This document shows, piece by piece, positions 18,561 through 27,324 of a stretch of 64,000 bases of DNA (the stretch's first letter is position 1; every line of letters begins with the position of its first letter). The DNA is taken from contig NZ_CP132336.1 of NCBI RefSeq assembly GCF_030758315.1, forward strand, positions 3,501,001 through 3,565,000, in the 5' to 3' direction. Made by a program: the position numbers and the translations under genes. This stretch comes from Pararhizobium sp. IMCC3301 (GTDB taxonomy: Bacteria > Pseudomonadota > Alphaproteobacteria > Rhizobiales > GCA-2746425). The notes beneath the pieces were generated by a model. The model was not told where the DNA came from. It saw nothing but the letters and a program-made list of their open reading frames with translations, and searched no databases.

Positions 18561-18995
18561 TCAACTCAGAACGTAACGCAGAATATCGACCACTTGCGAG
18601 GGCTGTTCTGCCACAGCCAGCGCGGCAGAATCGACCTCTTTCAGCGCATGCTGGTGATCCGGACCGTGCAGCACAATCAGCGATTTGCCGAGCGCCGCCG
18701 CATAACCGGCATCAAATGCAGCATTCCACTGTTTGTATTTGTCGCCAAAGCGGACGACGACCACGTCAGCATCCTCGATGCCCTTGCGCGTGCGGATCGC
18801 ATTCAGCTTTGCGCCTTTGTGATCGTGCCAGAACTTGTTCTCTTCCGGCCCCATAATGGTCACGCCGCAATCGTCAGAGGCGCTGTGATCGGTGACAGGC
18901 GCTGAAAACGCCACATCCAGATCCGCCGCACCTGACATGATTTCCTCACGCCAGTCTGAGTGAATTTCACCGGACAAATAGACTTTAAGCTTCAT
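18561..18995 (-). CDS. ytoQ: YtoQ family protein
   Basis: A 144-residue protein with the YtoQ signature: N-terminal KVYLSGEIHSDWREEI, then the conserved GPEENKFWHDHKGAKLN and DADVVVVRFGDKYKQWNAAFDAGYA. The fold resembles nucleoside 2-deoxyribosyltransferases, but the reaction is unknown. It is convergent with mtlK and probably monocistronic. Confidence 0.82.
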   Translation of the reverse strand: MKLKVYLSGEIHSDWREEIMSGAADLDVAFSAPVTDHSASDDCGVTIMGPEENKFWHDHKGAKLNAIRTRKGIEDADVVVVRFGDKYKQWNAAFDAGYAAALGKSLIVLHGPDHQHALKEVDSAALAVAEQPSQVVDILRYVLS

Positions 18996-19004
18996 ATCAA
19001 CTGG

Positions 19005-19034
19005 TTCCTGATTGAGTTTTTCCTGATTGAGTTT
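19005..19034. repeat. 15-bp tandem duplication upstream of ytoQ
   Basis: Two exact copies of TTCCTGATTGAGTTT lie head to tail 10 bp from the ytoQ start, overlapping the probable ribosome-binding area on the minus strand. Confidence 0.6.
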
Positions 19035-19097
19035 TTTCTGCAGTGCCGCCGCACTGTTGCAGCCGGCCTGCGTAGGCCCTGGCTTTGATGCTGGCCA

Positions 19098-19141
19098 TCC
19101 CAGATCCGGTCATCCCAGATCCGGCGAATCCAGATCCGGCT
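19098..19141. repeat. 15-bp repeat, three copies (ATCC-AGATCCGG)
   Basis: CATCCCAGATCCGG occurs twice and GAATCCAGATCCGG once at a 15-bp period, in the ytoQ-znuA divergent intergenic region. No coding function is apparent. Confidence 0.6.
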
Positions 19142-19228
19142 GGCCGCGCAGAAATAGCACCTCTTGCCGGTCATTACAAAAACCTGTTGCAAAGCCCCTT
19201 GTCACAGCTCGTTTCAATCATTATTGAT

Positions 19229-19251
19229 GAGTGTAACTTTATAACATTTTT
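19229..19251 (+). promoter_or_regulatory. Zur-box-like site upstream of znuA
   Basis: On the minus strand the site reads AAATGTTATAAAGTTACAC. The left half (AAATGTTATA) equals the Zur consensus half-site; the right half is degenerate. It lies 18 bp upstream of the znuA ATG, where a repressor would block transcription under zinc-replete conditions. Assignment rests on similarity to the known Zur motif. Confidence 0.6.
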
Positions 19252-19268
19252 TGCTCATAGGATGGTTT

Positions 19269-20255
19269 ATGCGTATTGTTCATACTCTTGCGCTGGCAGT
19301 TTTGCTCGGCGCACTCGCCAGTCCGTTTTCGGGTCGTTTTGAAAGCGAGGCGTCAGAAGGCGTCGACCATATTGTCACCTCCATCAAGCCGGTGCACGCT
19401 CTTGTGTCGGGCGTTCTGGCCGGCGTCGCGGAGCCGGAACTTCTTCTTGATGGCGCATCCTCGCCCCACACTTACAGCTTGAAGCCGTCGCAGGCCCGCA
19501 GTCTGCAGCAGGCCAGTCTGATTTTCTGGATCGGTGAGGAACTCGAGCTGTTTCTGGTAAAGCCGCTGGCCACACTTGGCCGCGAAGCCGGCGTGGTGCC
19601 CCTGGAAGATACGCCCGGCGTGAAACGTCTGCCTGTCCGCGAGGGTGGTGCTTTTGCATCCCCTAAGACAGCGGAGAATGGAATTTCGGCACTACAAGCC
19701 CAGCCCGGCGACAATGGATCGGGCAATCCTGTTGCCTATGATCCGCATATCTGGCTTGATCCGCTGAATGCCGAATTAATGGTGAGTTATATTGCCGGAC
19801 GTCTGACGGAGCTTTATCCGGACAATGCCGCACAATTTGCCGCCAATGCAGCTGCCACGCGGGACCGCTTGCAGCAACTGACTGAACAGGTCAACACTCT
19901 GCTGGCACCGGTCCGCGACCGTCCCTTTGTGGTTTTCCACGACGGGTTCCGCTATTTTGAAGATCGCTTCGGCCTGAACGCCATCGGCTCGCTGACAGTC
20001 AATCCAGACACAATGCCCGGCGTGGCGCGCATTACGGAAATCAAGAACAAGGTCAAGGAACTGGAGGCGGCCTGCGTCTTTTCAGAGCCGCAGTTTCAAA
20101 GCCGTATCGTCAATGTTATCCGCGAAGGCACGGACGCCAAAGCCGGCGTTCTCGATCCGCTTGGCAGCGATCTGGAGGAGGGGCCGGAGTTGTATTTCCA
20201 GCTGATCCTGAATATGGCCGAGAGTTTTCGCCAATGCTTGGTCGAAAAGCCGTGA
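19269..20255 (+). CDS. znuA: Zinc ABC transporter substrate-binding protein ZnuA
   Basis: A 328-residue cluster A-I binding protein with an N-terminal export signal. Metal-site motifs are visible: IKPVHALV (H43), YDPHIWLDP, and VVFHDGFRYF, each with the expected His. The loop between the first two sites (about residues 115-155) contains no histidine, whereas most ZnuA proteins carry a His/Asp-rich loop there. ZnuB and ZnuC are not adjacent, so it depends on a permease encoded elsewhere. The preceding Zur-like box supports zinc over manganese. Confidence 0.87.
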   Translation: MRIVHTLALAVLLGALASPFSGRFESEASEGVDHIVTSIKPVHALVSGVLAGVAEPELLLDGASSPHTYSLKPSQARSLQQASLIFWIGEELELFLVKPLATLGREAGVVPLEDTPGVKRLPVREGGAFASPKTAENGISALQAQPGDNGSGNPVAYDPHIWLDPLNAELMVSYIAGRLTELYPDNAAQFAANAAATRDRLQQLTEQVNTLLAPVRDRPFVVFHDGFRYFEDRFGLNAIGSLTVNPDTMPGVARITEIKNKVKELEAACVFSEPQFQSRIVNVIREGTDAKAGVLDPLGSDLEEGPELYFQLILNMAESFRQCLVEKP

Positions 20256-20262
20256 TTTCGCT

Positions 20263-21249
20263 CTAAGATCCAAAACGGTCGCGCTGATGCGGCTCTGACC
20301 AGTCAATCAGCGGGCCGACAGGGACAATCCGTGTCGGGTTGATGCTTTCATGGCTCTGATAATAGTGTTTCTTGGCATGGTCCAGATTGATCGTGCCGGC
20401 AATGCCGGGCCATTGGTAAAGCTCGCGGGCATAGGCCCAGAGATTCGGATAATCGATCAGCCGCGCTAGGTTGCATTTGAAGTGGCCATGATAGACGGCA
20501 TCAAATCGCAGCAGGGTGGGAAACAGCCGCCAATCCGCTTCGCTGGGTCGATCACCTACCAGAAAGCGATTTTCCGCGAGCATCTTTTCCAGCATGTCGA
20601 GGGTCTCAAACAGTGGCACCACCGCTTCCTCATAGCTGTCCTGGGTGGTTGCAAAGCCTGCTTTGTAGACCCCGTTGTTCAATGTGTCATAAATGATGGC
20701 GTTGAGCCGGTCGATTTCCGCGCGGTGCTGCTGCGGGTAAAAATCGCCCGGTTTTGCGCCCACATCATCAAACGCCGAATTGAACATCCGGATTATCTCT
20801 GACGATTCATTGGAAACTATCGTGCTGCGTTGCTTGTCCCACAGAACCGGAACCGTCACCCGGCCGGAAATTTCCGGGTCTGCCTTTTGATATATTTTAT
20901 ACAACCGATCACCGTGAAACAGCCGGTCGCCGACAATGCCATCTTCATCCGCTTCAAAAGTCCAGCCGTTTTCTCCCAGAAACCAGTGCACATGCGACAC
21001 ATCAATCAGCTCCTCCAACCCTTTCAGAACGCGGTAGATCAGGGTGCGGTGCGCCCACGGGCAGGCATAGGACACATAAAGATGATAACGTCCGGGCTCC
21101 GCCTTGAATCCCGCCTCGCCGGAAGGGCCAGCTGAGCCATCGGTCGTCACCCAGTTGCGGCAAACAGCATCTTTGCGGATGAATTTTCCGCCGGATTCTT
21201 TCCTCTGAGTTGCATCGCTCTGCCACTCGCCATTTACCAGAATACCCAC
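20263..21249 (-). CDS. yqjG: Glutathionyl-hydroquinone reductase (xi-class GST, YqjG/EcmB-like)
   Basis: A 328-residue xi-class glutathione transferase. The catalytic cysteine lies in YACPWAHR (C63), and the C-terminal helical domain includes AEIDRLNAIIYDTLNNGVYKAG. These enzymes reduce glutathionyl-hydroquinones. I start at GTG 21249 because GGAG sits 6 bp upstream and MGILVNGEW is the family-like N-terminus. The frame opens up to 30 codons earlier without homology. Confidence 0.88.
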   Translation of the reverse strand: MGILVNGEWQSDATQRKESGGKFIRKDAVCRNWVTTDGSAGPSGEAGFKAEPGRYHLYVSYACPWAHRTLIYRVLKGLEELIDVSHVHWFLGENGWTFEADEDGIVGDRLFHGDRLYKIYQKADPEISGRVTVPVLWDKQRSTIVSNESSEIIRMFNSAFDDVGAKPGDFYPQQHRAEIDRLNAIIYDTLNNGVYKAGFATTQDSYEEAVVPLFETLDMLEKMLAENRFLVGDRPSEADWRLFPTLLRFDAVYHGHFKCNLARLIDYPNLWAYARELYQWPGIAGTINLDHAKKHYYQSHESINPTRIVPVGPLIDWSEPHQRDRFGS

Positions 21250-21432
21250 AAATTTCTCCGACTTTTCCTGACCAGTCACGGGCTTGCCACGTCCGGCGGA
21301 CGAATTCAATCTGAACACAATGTTCAGTAAAATTGACACAGCGGATTGCGCCGGTGAACCGATCAGATTCTGCCATCACATGCGTTGTATCAAGACGGCG
21401 TTGATGACCGGATCATTTGGCAGGGAAACAGT

Positions 21433-22161
21433 ATGAAGATCGTATTTTTAAAGTGTCTTTCTGCCTCAATTCGCAGTGTCAGCGCGGCATCCCTGATTGC
21501 AACCGGACTGGCCAGCGCTGTAGTGCTGCAATCCGGCGGCGTAGCACAGGCTGCCATCCGGACGATTTCCTGTCCGCTGGAAAAAATCAGACGCGAGGTC
21601 ACGTCAGCCTTGCCAGAAGGATGGTGGAGCACTCCCGAGATCTGGACCTTGCAAACCACCAGGATCATTGAGCTGGGTGGCCGGACAGTATTGCAGTGTG
21701 ATTACGGTCCGTCCGGAAGCATACAAATCTATGCGCCTGATGCAGCAAATTGCGAAGCACGCGCCGCCGGTTTCCGCTGCCAAACTACAGTCGCAGCACC
21801 GGTTCCGCGCACTTATTCCACAGGGGAAATCAACATTCCGCAAACCTACCGGGCGGATCTGGATCGTGGCAGGATCGGCAGCGTTGGAGCTGATATCCGG
21901 GTTCAGGCGGTCGGGCACGATCAGCTCTATCTGGCACCGGAAAACGGCTCTGCATTCGCTATTGGCGACCGCTCAAACCGCGGCCATAGAGGTTGCTCCA
22001 CAGCGCGTTACGCCTCTGCACCTGTGTCACTGCGCGACCTGCCGGTCGGGTCCTATGTCTGCCTGCGGACCGACCAGGGCCGGATCAGCCAGTTCCGCAT
22101 CAACCGCCTCTCCGGCGGGTCGCCGAAATCTGTGACAATCGGCTACACGACATTTGAATAG
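21433..22161 (+). CDS. Secreted protein of unknown function
   Basis: A 242-residue protein with a long signal peptide (about 40 residues, ending VAQA). The mature part is rich in beta-strand-like segments with several cysteines (ISCPLEK, LQCDYG, NCEARAAGFRC, GCSTARY, YVCLRTDQGRISQFRI), consistent with a disulfide-bonded periplasmic or surface protein. The C-terminal half resembles small modules that bind ligands outside the cell, but I recognise no named family. AGGGA precedes the ATG at 21433. Confidence 0.65.
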   Translation: MKIVFLKCLSASIRSVSAASLIATGLASAVVLQSGGVAQAAIRTISCPLEKIRREVTSALPEGWWSTPEIWTLQTTRIIELGGRTVLQCDYGPSGSIQIYAPDAANCEARAAGFRCQTTVAAPVPRTYSTGEINIPQTYRADLDRGRIGSVGADIRVQAVGHDQLYLAPENGSAFAIGDRSNRGHRGCSTARYASAPVSLRDLPVGSYVCLRTDQGRISQFRINRLSGGSPKSVTIGYTTFE

Positions 22162-22220
22162 ACATGCGAACAACGATCCGGTAGCTCGCTGTGAGCGATC
22201 AAACCTCAACGGGGCAGAAA

Positions 22221-23108
22221 ATGACTGACATTCAAATTGCCGTTCCCGCAGCCAACTGGTGCGGCGAAGGCCCGGTCTGGTCAGCAGCCGATCAGGCGCT
22301 TTACTGGACTGATATCAACCGCTTTCTATGGCAGCGCTATCATCCCGAAACCGCCACAGTCAGACATTGGCTGTTTGACGAACCGGTTTGTGCTGCAGCT
22401 TTGACCGACCGGCCCGGCGTGTTTTTGCTGGCTCTGGGATCGAAGCTGATTGTGTGGGATCAAGCGGATGACAGCCGAACCCCTTTTGCGGCACCGGAGA
22501 CGAATTGGCCGGCAAGCCGCCTGAATGATGGCCGGCCCAGCCCGTTCGGCGATTTCTGGGTCGGTTCGATGCAGAACAATGTTGACGAACACGGCCAGGC
22601 AACTCCGGTCACCGAAAAGCATCTTGGCACGCTTTACCGGGTTCTGGCTGATGGCAGTGCAACGGTTGAAGACCGCGAGCTGGGCATTTCAAATACTCTG
22701 TGCTGGTCGCCGGACAAGACGCGGTTTTACTTCGGTGACACCATGCAGAATACGATATTTGTCTGGGACTATGACGCAACGACGGGCGAAATTGCCAATA
22801 AGCGCCCATTCTTTTCCGGCTTTGACCGCGGCAGACCGGACGGCTCGGCGGTCGACAGTGAAGGCTATTTGTGGAATGCCCGCTACGGCGGTTCCTGCCT
22901 GGTCCGTGTGGCACCTGATGGCTCGGTTGACCGGATCATCGACATGCCGGTCAGCAATCTGACCAGTTGCACCTTTGGCGGTCCGGATTTGAAAACGCTG
23001 TTTGTGACCAGTGCGCGGCACCCAGGAGAATTGCGCGCGGGCAGTGTGTTTTCGCTGAATGTCGAAGTTGCCGGCCTGCCGGAACACATCTTCTCTTTGC
23101 CGGGCTGA
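22221..23108 (+). CDS. SMP-30/gluconolactonase-family sugar lactonase
   Basis: A 295-residue six-bladed beta-propeller enzyme. The metal-site segments are present: GEGPVW (Glu), RLNDGRPSPFGDFW (Asn), ISNTLCWSPD (Asn) and PDGSAVDSEGYLW (Asp). Family members hydrolyse sugar acid lactones with Ca or Zn. GGGGCA precedes the ATG at 22221. Substrate is unknown; genomic proximity to polyol genes makes an aldono- or uronolactone possible. Confidence 0.85.
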   Translation: MTDIQIAVPAANWCGEGPVWSAADQALYWTDINRFLWQRYHPETATVRHWLFDEPVCAAALTDRPGVFLLALGSKLIVWDQADDSRTPFAAPETNWPASRLNDGRPSPFGDFWVGSMQNNVDEHGQATPVTEKHLGTLYRVLADGSATVEDRELGISNTLCWSPDKTRFYFGDTMQNTIFVWDYDATTGEIANKRPFFSGFDRGRPDGSAVDSEGYLWNARYGGSCLVRVAPDGSVDRIIDMPVSNLTSCTFGGPDLKTLFVTSARHPGELRAGSVFSLNVEVAGLPEHIFSLPG

Positions 23109-23148
23109 TCTTTGCCTGCCTGACCTGTGCCTGCCCGGCGCCCGGCAC

Positions 23149-24438
23149 TCACAGCCGGTCGCGAAGCGCGAACCAGCCCATGCCCAGCGCAAGCACTGCC
23201 GGCCGCAGCAGTTTGCCTCCCGGAAACGCCGGTGTTGGCAAAGCGGCATAGGCTTCAAGCCGGTCCGGGCGGCCAAGTACGGCCTCCGCCAGAATCTGAC
23301 CCGCGAGAGGGGCAATGGTAACGCCCTGACCGGAAAAGCCGGCGGCGGTCCAGACCCGGTCTTTCAGGCGCTGCAGCAGTGGGACCCGGTGAACCGTCAC
23401 CGCCAGCGTGCCACCCCAGGCATAGTCAATCTCAATGTCCTTGAATTGCGGATAAATCAGCGAAAGCGGCTTGCGGACAAAGGCTTTGATATCCGGCGGA
23501 AATCTGGCGGAGTAGTTTTCACCGCCGCCAAACAGCAGCCTGCTATCCGCACTCATACGCCAGTAATTTATCACAAACCGGCTGTCCGAGGCGCACTCAT
23601 CACCTGGCAGCGGAATTTCCGTTGGGCTCAGCGGGCGCGTCGCGGCGATGAAATTGTTGATCGGCATCACCCTGGCATCCAGCTCCGGCGCCAGACCGCT
23701 CATATAGCCATTGCCGCACAGCAGCAGTTTGTCTGCCCGCACCACTCCGCCCGGCGTCACAAGGGTCGGTTGATCCCAATCGGTGATTTGCTGAACCGGC
23801 GTGTTTTCAAAGATCAGCGCCCCTTCCGCAATCGCTGCTTCAGCCAGACCGAGGGCGAATTTCAGCGGATGCAGATGTCCTGCAGTGGGATCATAAATAG
23901 CTCCGAAATAAGCATCCGTGCCAAGCCGGTGGCAGGCTTCCTCCCGGTCAAGCCACGCCAGGGGATGATTATAGCGGCTAGTCATATGCGCGACATGATC
24001 GCGATAGAGGGGCACAAAACTTTGCTTGTGCGCGGCATGGATCAATCCGGCTTTCAACTCGCAGGCGATGCGGTGTTTTTCGATCAGCCTGTGCACCAGG
24101 GTTTTGGCATCTTCCCCCATCTGGAAAAATTTCCTGGCGACCGCGTCGTCGTAGCGTGCTTCAAACCATTCCGGGTCCTGACGCTGACCGGAATGTATCT
24201 GGCCGCCATTGCGGCCCGAAGCACCCCATCCGACGCGCTTTGCTTCCAGAACAGCGACACGAAGACCCGCCTGGGCCAGATGCAGCGCGGCACTGAGGCC
24301 GGTATAGCCGCCGCCGATAATCGCCACATCGACCCGGCAATCCCCGGCCAATGGGGGACGGGCTTCAGGCAGGGCGGCGGAATGGGTGTAATAGCTGTCC
24401 GGCGGATAAGCGGTAGCAGAGCCGCCTTGCTCGCTCAT
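23149..24438 (-). CDS. puuB: FAD-dependent oxidoreductase, probable gamma-glutamylputrescine oxidase
   Basis: A 429-residue DAO-family flavoenzyme. The dinucleotide motif VAIIGGGYTGLSAALHL (about residues 38-54), GWGASGRNGGQ and the C-terminal GFSGQGVTIAPLAG are intact. Relatives next to a puuA-like synthetase oxidise gamma-glutamyl-putrescine to the aldehyde with H2O2 release. It overlaps spuC by 4 bp and is in the same operon. Specificity between putrescine and other polyamines is inferred from context. Confidence 0.82.
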   Translation of the reverse strand: MSEQGGSATAYPPDSYYTHSAALPEARPPLAGDCRVDVAIIGGGYTGLSAALHLAQAGLRVAVLEAKRVGWGASGRNGGQIHSGQRQDPEWFEARYDDAVARKFFQMGEDAKTLVHRLIEKHRIACELKAGLIHAAHKQSFVPLYRDHVAHMTSRYNHPLAWLDREEACHRLGTDAYFGAIYDPTAGHLHPLKFALGLAEAAIAEGALIFENTPVQQITDWDQPTLVTPGGVVRADKLLLCGNGYMSGLAPELDARVMPINNFIAATRPLSPTEIPLPGDECASDSRFVINYWRMSADSRLLFGGGENYSARFPPDIKAFVRKPLSLIYPQFKDIEIDYAWGGTLAVTVHRVPLLQRLKDRVWTAAGFSGQGVTIAPLAGQILAEAVLGRPDRLEAYAALPTPAFPGGKLLRPAVLALGMGWFALRDRL

Positions 24439-25826
24439 GCAGACAGGCGTCCTGTGCTGCGCAGCGTATGTTCCGTATCATCCAGCGTTTTTTCGACCAG
24501 AGCCACCAGCAGATCCACTTCCTCTTCGGTAATGGTCAGCGGCGGCGATATGATCATCGAATCGCGCACAGCCCGCATCACCAGCCCGTTCTTGAAGGAG
24601 TGATCGCGACAGATCCCGCCGGCCAGCCCTTCATTGGCAAAGCGCTTGCGTGAGGGCTTGTCCGGCACCAGTTCCAGTGCGCCCACCAGCCCGACCATGC
24701 GGGCTTCGCCAACCAGCGGATGATCGCCAAGCGATGCCCATCGGGCCTGCAGATAGGGTCCGATATGATCGTGCACCCGCTCGACAATCCGCTCGCGTTG
24801 CAGAATTTCAATGTTTTTCAGGGCGGCTGCGCAGGCGGCAGGATGCCCTGAATAGGTAAAGCCGTGATAAAACTCACCGCCTCCTGACGTGATCACATCT
24901 CCGACCGTGTCCTTCACCAGAACGCCGCCAATCGGCAGATACCCTGACGACAGGCCCTTGGCGATCGGCATCAGATCCGGCTCGATGCCGAATGTTTCGC
25001 TGCCCCACCATGCGCCGGTCCGTCCAAAGCCGCAAATCACCTCGTCGGCCACCAGCAGAATATCGCGTTCCCGGCAAATCCGGCCGATCTCGGGCCAGTA
25101 GCTCGGCGGTGGAATGATGACGCCGCCGGCACCCTGCAGCGGCTCGGCAATAAAGGCGGCAACTTTGTCCTCGCCCAGCCGGTCAATCTCCTCTTCCAGC
25201 GCCTTTGCGCAGAGCAGGCCGAATGCGTCCGGATCGAGATCTCCGCCCTCGTCAAACCAGTAGGGCTGGCGGATATGGCTGATGCCGCTCAACACACCGC
25301 CCTGGGCATGCATGCCGCTCATGCCGCCAAGGCTTGCGCCAGCCACTGTCGAACCGTGATAGCCGTTCTTGCGGCCGATAATGTGGGATTTTTCCGGCCG
25401 GCCCAGAATCGCCCAGTGATGGCGCACCATGCGCAGCACAGTGTCATTTGCCTCTGATCCGGAGCCGGCAAAAAACACCCGGTTGAAACCGTCTGGCGAC
25501 AGTTCCGTCAGTTTTTCCGACAGGGCGACCACCGGCGGATGGGTGGTTTTGAAGAATGTGTTGTAATACGACAATTGCAACATCTGTTCATGCACGGCGT
25601 CGGCAATTTCCCGGCGCCCGTGACCGACATTCACGCACCACAGGCCGGCCATGCCATCCATGATCCGGTTGCCGTCCGAATCCCACAGAAACACGCCTTC
25701 GCCACGCACGATGACGCGGCTTTTTTCGCGGATCAGCGTCTCGTGGTCGCTAAACGGGTGCAGATGATGTGCGGCATCGGAGTTCTGCAGTTCGGCGGTC
25801 GGGAAATGATTGGATAACTGGTTCAT
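24435..25826 (-). CDS. spuC: Class III aminotransferase, polyamine:pyruvate type
   Basis: A 463-residue PLP enzyme. NQLSNHFPTAELQNSDAAHH at the start is characteristic of SpuC-type putrescine/polyamine aminotransferases. Cofactor motifs are seen in GSEANDT, VADEVICGFGRTG and the lysine in MPIAKGLSSGYLPIG. It transfers the amino group of putrescine or spermidine to pyruvate. The ATG at 25826 gives the family start; a GTG at 25835 overlaps the upstream stop. It lies between the puuA-like and puuB-like genes. Confidence 0.85.
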   Translation of the reverse strand: MNQLSNHFPTAELQNSDAAHHLHPFSDHETLIREKSRVIVRGEGVFLWDSDGNRIMDGMAGLWCVNVGHGRREIADAVHEQMLQLSYYNTFFKTTHPPVVALSEKLTELSPDGFNRVFFAGSGSEANDTVLRMVRHHWAILGRPEKSHIIGRKNGYHGSTVAGASLGGMSGMHAQGGVLSGISHIRQPYWFDEGGDLDPDAFGLLCAKALEEEIDRLGEDKVAAFIAEPLQGAGGVIIPPPSYWPEIGRICRERDILLVADEVICGFGRTGAWWGSETFGIEPDLMPIAKGLSSGYLPIGGVLVKDTVGDVITSGGGEFYHGFTYSGHPAACAAALKNIEILQRERIVERVHDHIGPYLQARWASLGDHPLVGEARMVGLVGALELVPDKPSRKRFANEGLAGGICRDHSFKNGLVMRAVRDSMIISPPLTITEEEVDLLVALVEKTLDDTEHTLRSTGRLSA

Positions 25827-25831
25827 AAGCG

Positions 25832-27226
25832 TCACACATTCAACAACAGAAATTCGCGTTCCCAGGGACTGATGACCGCCATGAAGGTTTCATATTCTTC
25901 CAGCTTGATGGCACAGAAAGTGGCTACAAATCTGGCTCCCAGCATGTCAATCAGTTCCGGGCATTTTTCGAACCGGTCAACCGCTTCCAGCAGCCCGCGG
26001 GGAACGCCGTAAGGCAGGCCTTCGCCAGACCCGGACAGCGGCGGAGGCGGGTCCATTTTCTTCTGAATCCCGATCAGTCCGCAGGCCAGACTGGCGGCAA
26101 TGGACAGATACGGATTGGCATCGGAGCAGGGAATCCGGTTTTCCACCCTGCGGGCCTGCGCTCCGGCCAGCGGCACGCGCAATCCGACAGTCCTGTTGTC
26201 ATAATCCCAGTTCACATTGACGGCAACTTCCGTTTTGCGTGCCAGGCGGCGGTAGGAGTTCACGTAAGGCGCCAGAATGCACATCACATTCGGCAGAAAG
26301 GCGTTCTGTCCGGCAATGAAATTGTAAAACAGATCGGTCGGCTCGCCGCCGGGCCCGGAAAACGCATTGTCCCCGCTCTCGATGCTGACCACCGACTGGT
26401 GAATATGCATCGAGGAGGCCGGTTCACCGGCAATCGGCTTGGCCATGAAAGTGGCATACATATTGTGGCGCAGGGCCGCTTCCCGGATGGTGCGCTTGAA
26501 CAGGAACACTTGATCGGCCAGCATCAGCGGATCGCCGTGACGCAGATTGATTTCCATCTGCCCGGCGCCTTCCTCATGCACCAGCGTATCGATCTCCAGA
26601 CCCTGTGCTTCGGAATAATCATAGATGTCGTCAAACAGATCATCAAATTCATTGACGGCGGAAATGGAGTATAATTGCCGTCCGCTTTCGGACCGCCCGG
26701 ACCGCCCGACCGGCGGCTCCAGCGGATAATCGGGATCTGTATTCGGCTTTACCAGATAGAATTCCAGCTCGGGCGCAATGATCGGCTGCAGACCCATATC
26801 AGCGTACATCGCCAGAATTTTTTTCAGCACATTGCGTGGTGAAATATCGACCGGATCGCCGTTCTTGTAATATGCATCATGGATAATCTGGCCTGTCGGA
26901 TCGTTGGCCCAGGGCACCACGGTCAAGGTTGACAGATCAGGTTTCAGCACCAGATCGCTGTCAACCGGATCGTGTTGGAATGTATCATTGTCCAGCGCGT
27001 AATCACCGGTGATGGTCTGGGTCAGAACAGAACTGGGGATGTTCATGTCCGGCGTATTGAAGAATTTTTCAGCCGGCATCAGCTTGCCACGGGCAACGCC
27101 GGCCTGATCGCAGGTCATGCATTCAAGGTCTTCAATCTGGCGTTCGGCAAGCCACTTTTTGGCTGCTGCCATATCGGGAACGCCGCGCAGCATCTGCAGC
27201 GTGCCGGAGGTGTCGGAAATCGTCAT
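25832..27226 (-). CDS. puuA: Glutamine-synthetase-like gamma-glutamylpolyamine synthetase (1)
   Basis: A 464-residue GSI-fold ligase. Catalytic patterns EGAGQMEINLRHGD, MYATFMAKPIAGEPASSMHIHQS and CSDANPYLSIAASLACG are present. The usual adenylylation loop of housekeeping GlnA is not recognisable. With an SpuC-like aminotransferase, a PuuB-like oxidase and a polyamine transporter, it most likely ligates glutamate to putrescine or another polyamine. It starts at the ATG at 27226, with AGG 6 bp upstream. The nearby divergent gene encodes a second GS-like protein. Confidence 0.83.
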   Translation of the reverse strand: MTISDTSGTLQMLRGVPDMAAAKKWLAERQIEDLECMTCDQAGVARGKLMPAEKFFNTPDMNIPSSVLTQTITGDYALDNDTFQHDPVDSDLVLKPDLSTLTVVPWANDPTGQIIHDAYYKNGDPVDISPRNVLKKILAMYADMGLQPIIAPELEFYLVKPNTDPDYPLEPPVGRSGRSESGRQLYSISAVNEFDDLFDDIYDYSEAQGLEIDTLVHEEGAGQMEINLRHGDPLMLADQVFLFKRTIREAALRHNMYATFMAKPIAGEPASSMHIHQSVVSIESGDNAFSGPGGEPTDLFYNFIAGQNAFLPNVMCILAPYVNSYRRLARKTEVAVNVNWDYDNRTVGLRVPLAGAQARRVENRIPCSDANPYLSIAASLACGLIGIQKKMDPPPPLSGSGEGLPYGVPRGLLEAVDRFEKCPELIDMLGARFVATFCAIKLEEYETFMAVISPWEREFLLLNV

Positions 27227-27324
27227 AAAAACCTGTAAGATGCATTGCAAGATTGCCAAAGCGTATCACGGGGCGTAGTCACAAACGAAGCTAATTATCC
27301 GTCGAAAACGCGTTCCAGGCCATT

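Noticed and set aside
23059-24603. A 514-codon plus-strand frame opposite puuB
   Set aside because: It is an antisense shadow of the GC-rich oxidase gene. It has no domain or start signal, and the minus strand encodes a complete flavoenzyme.
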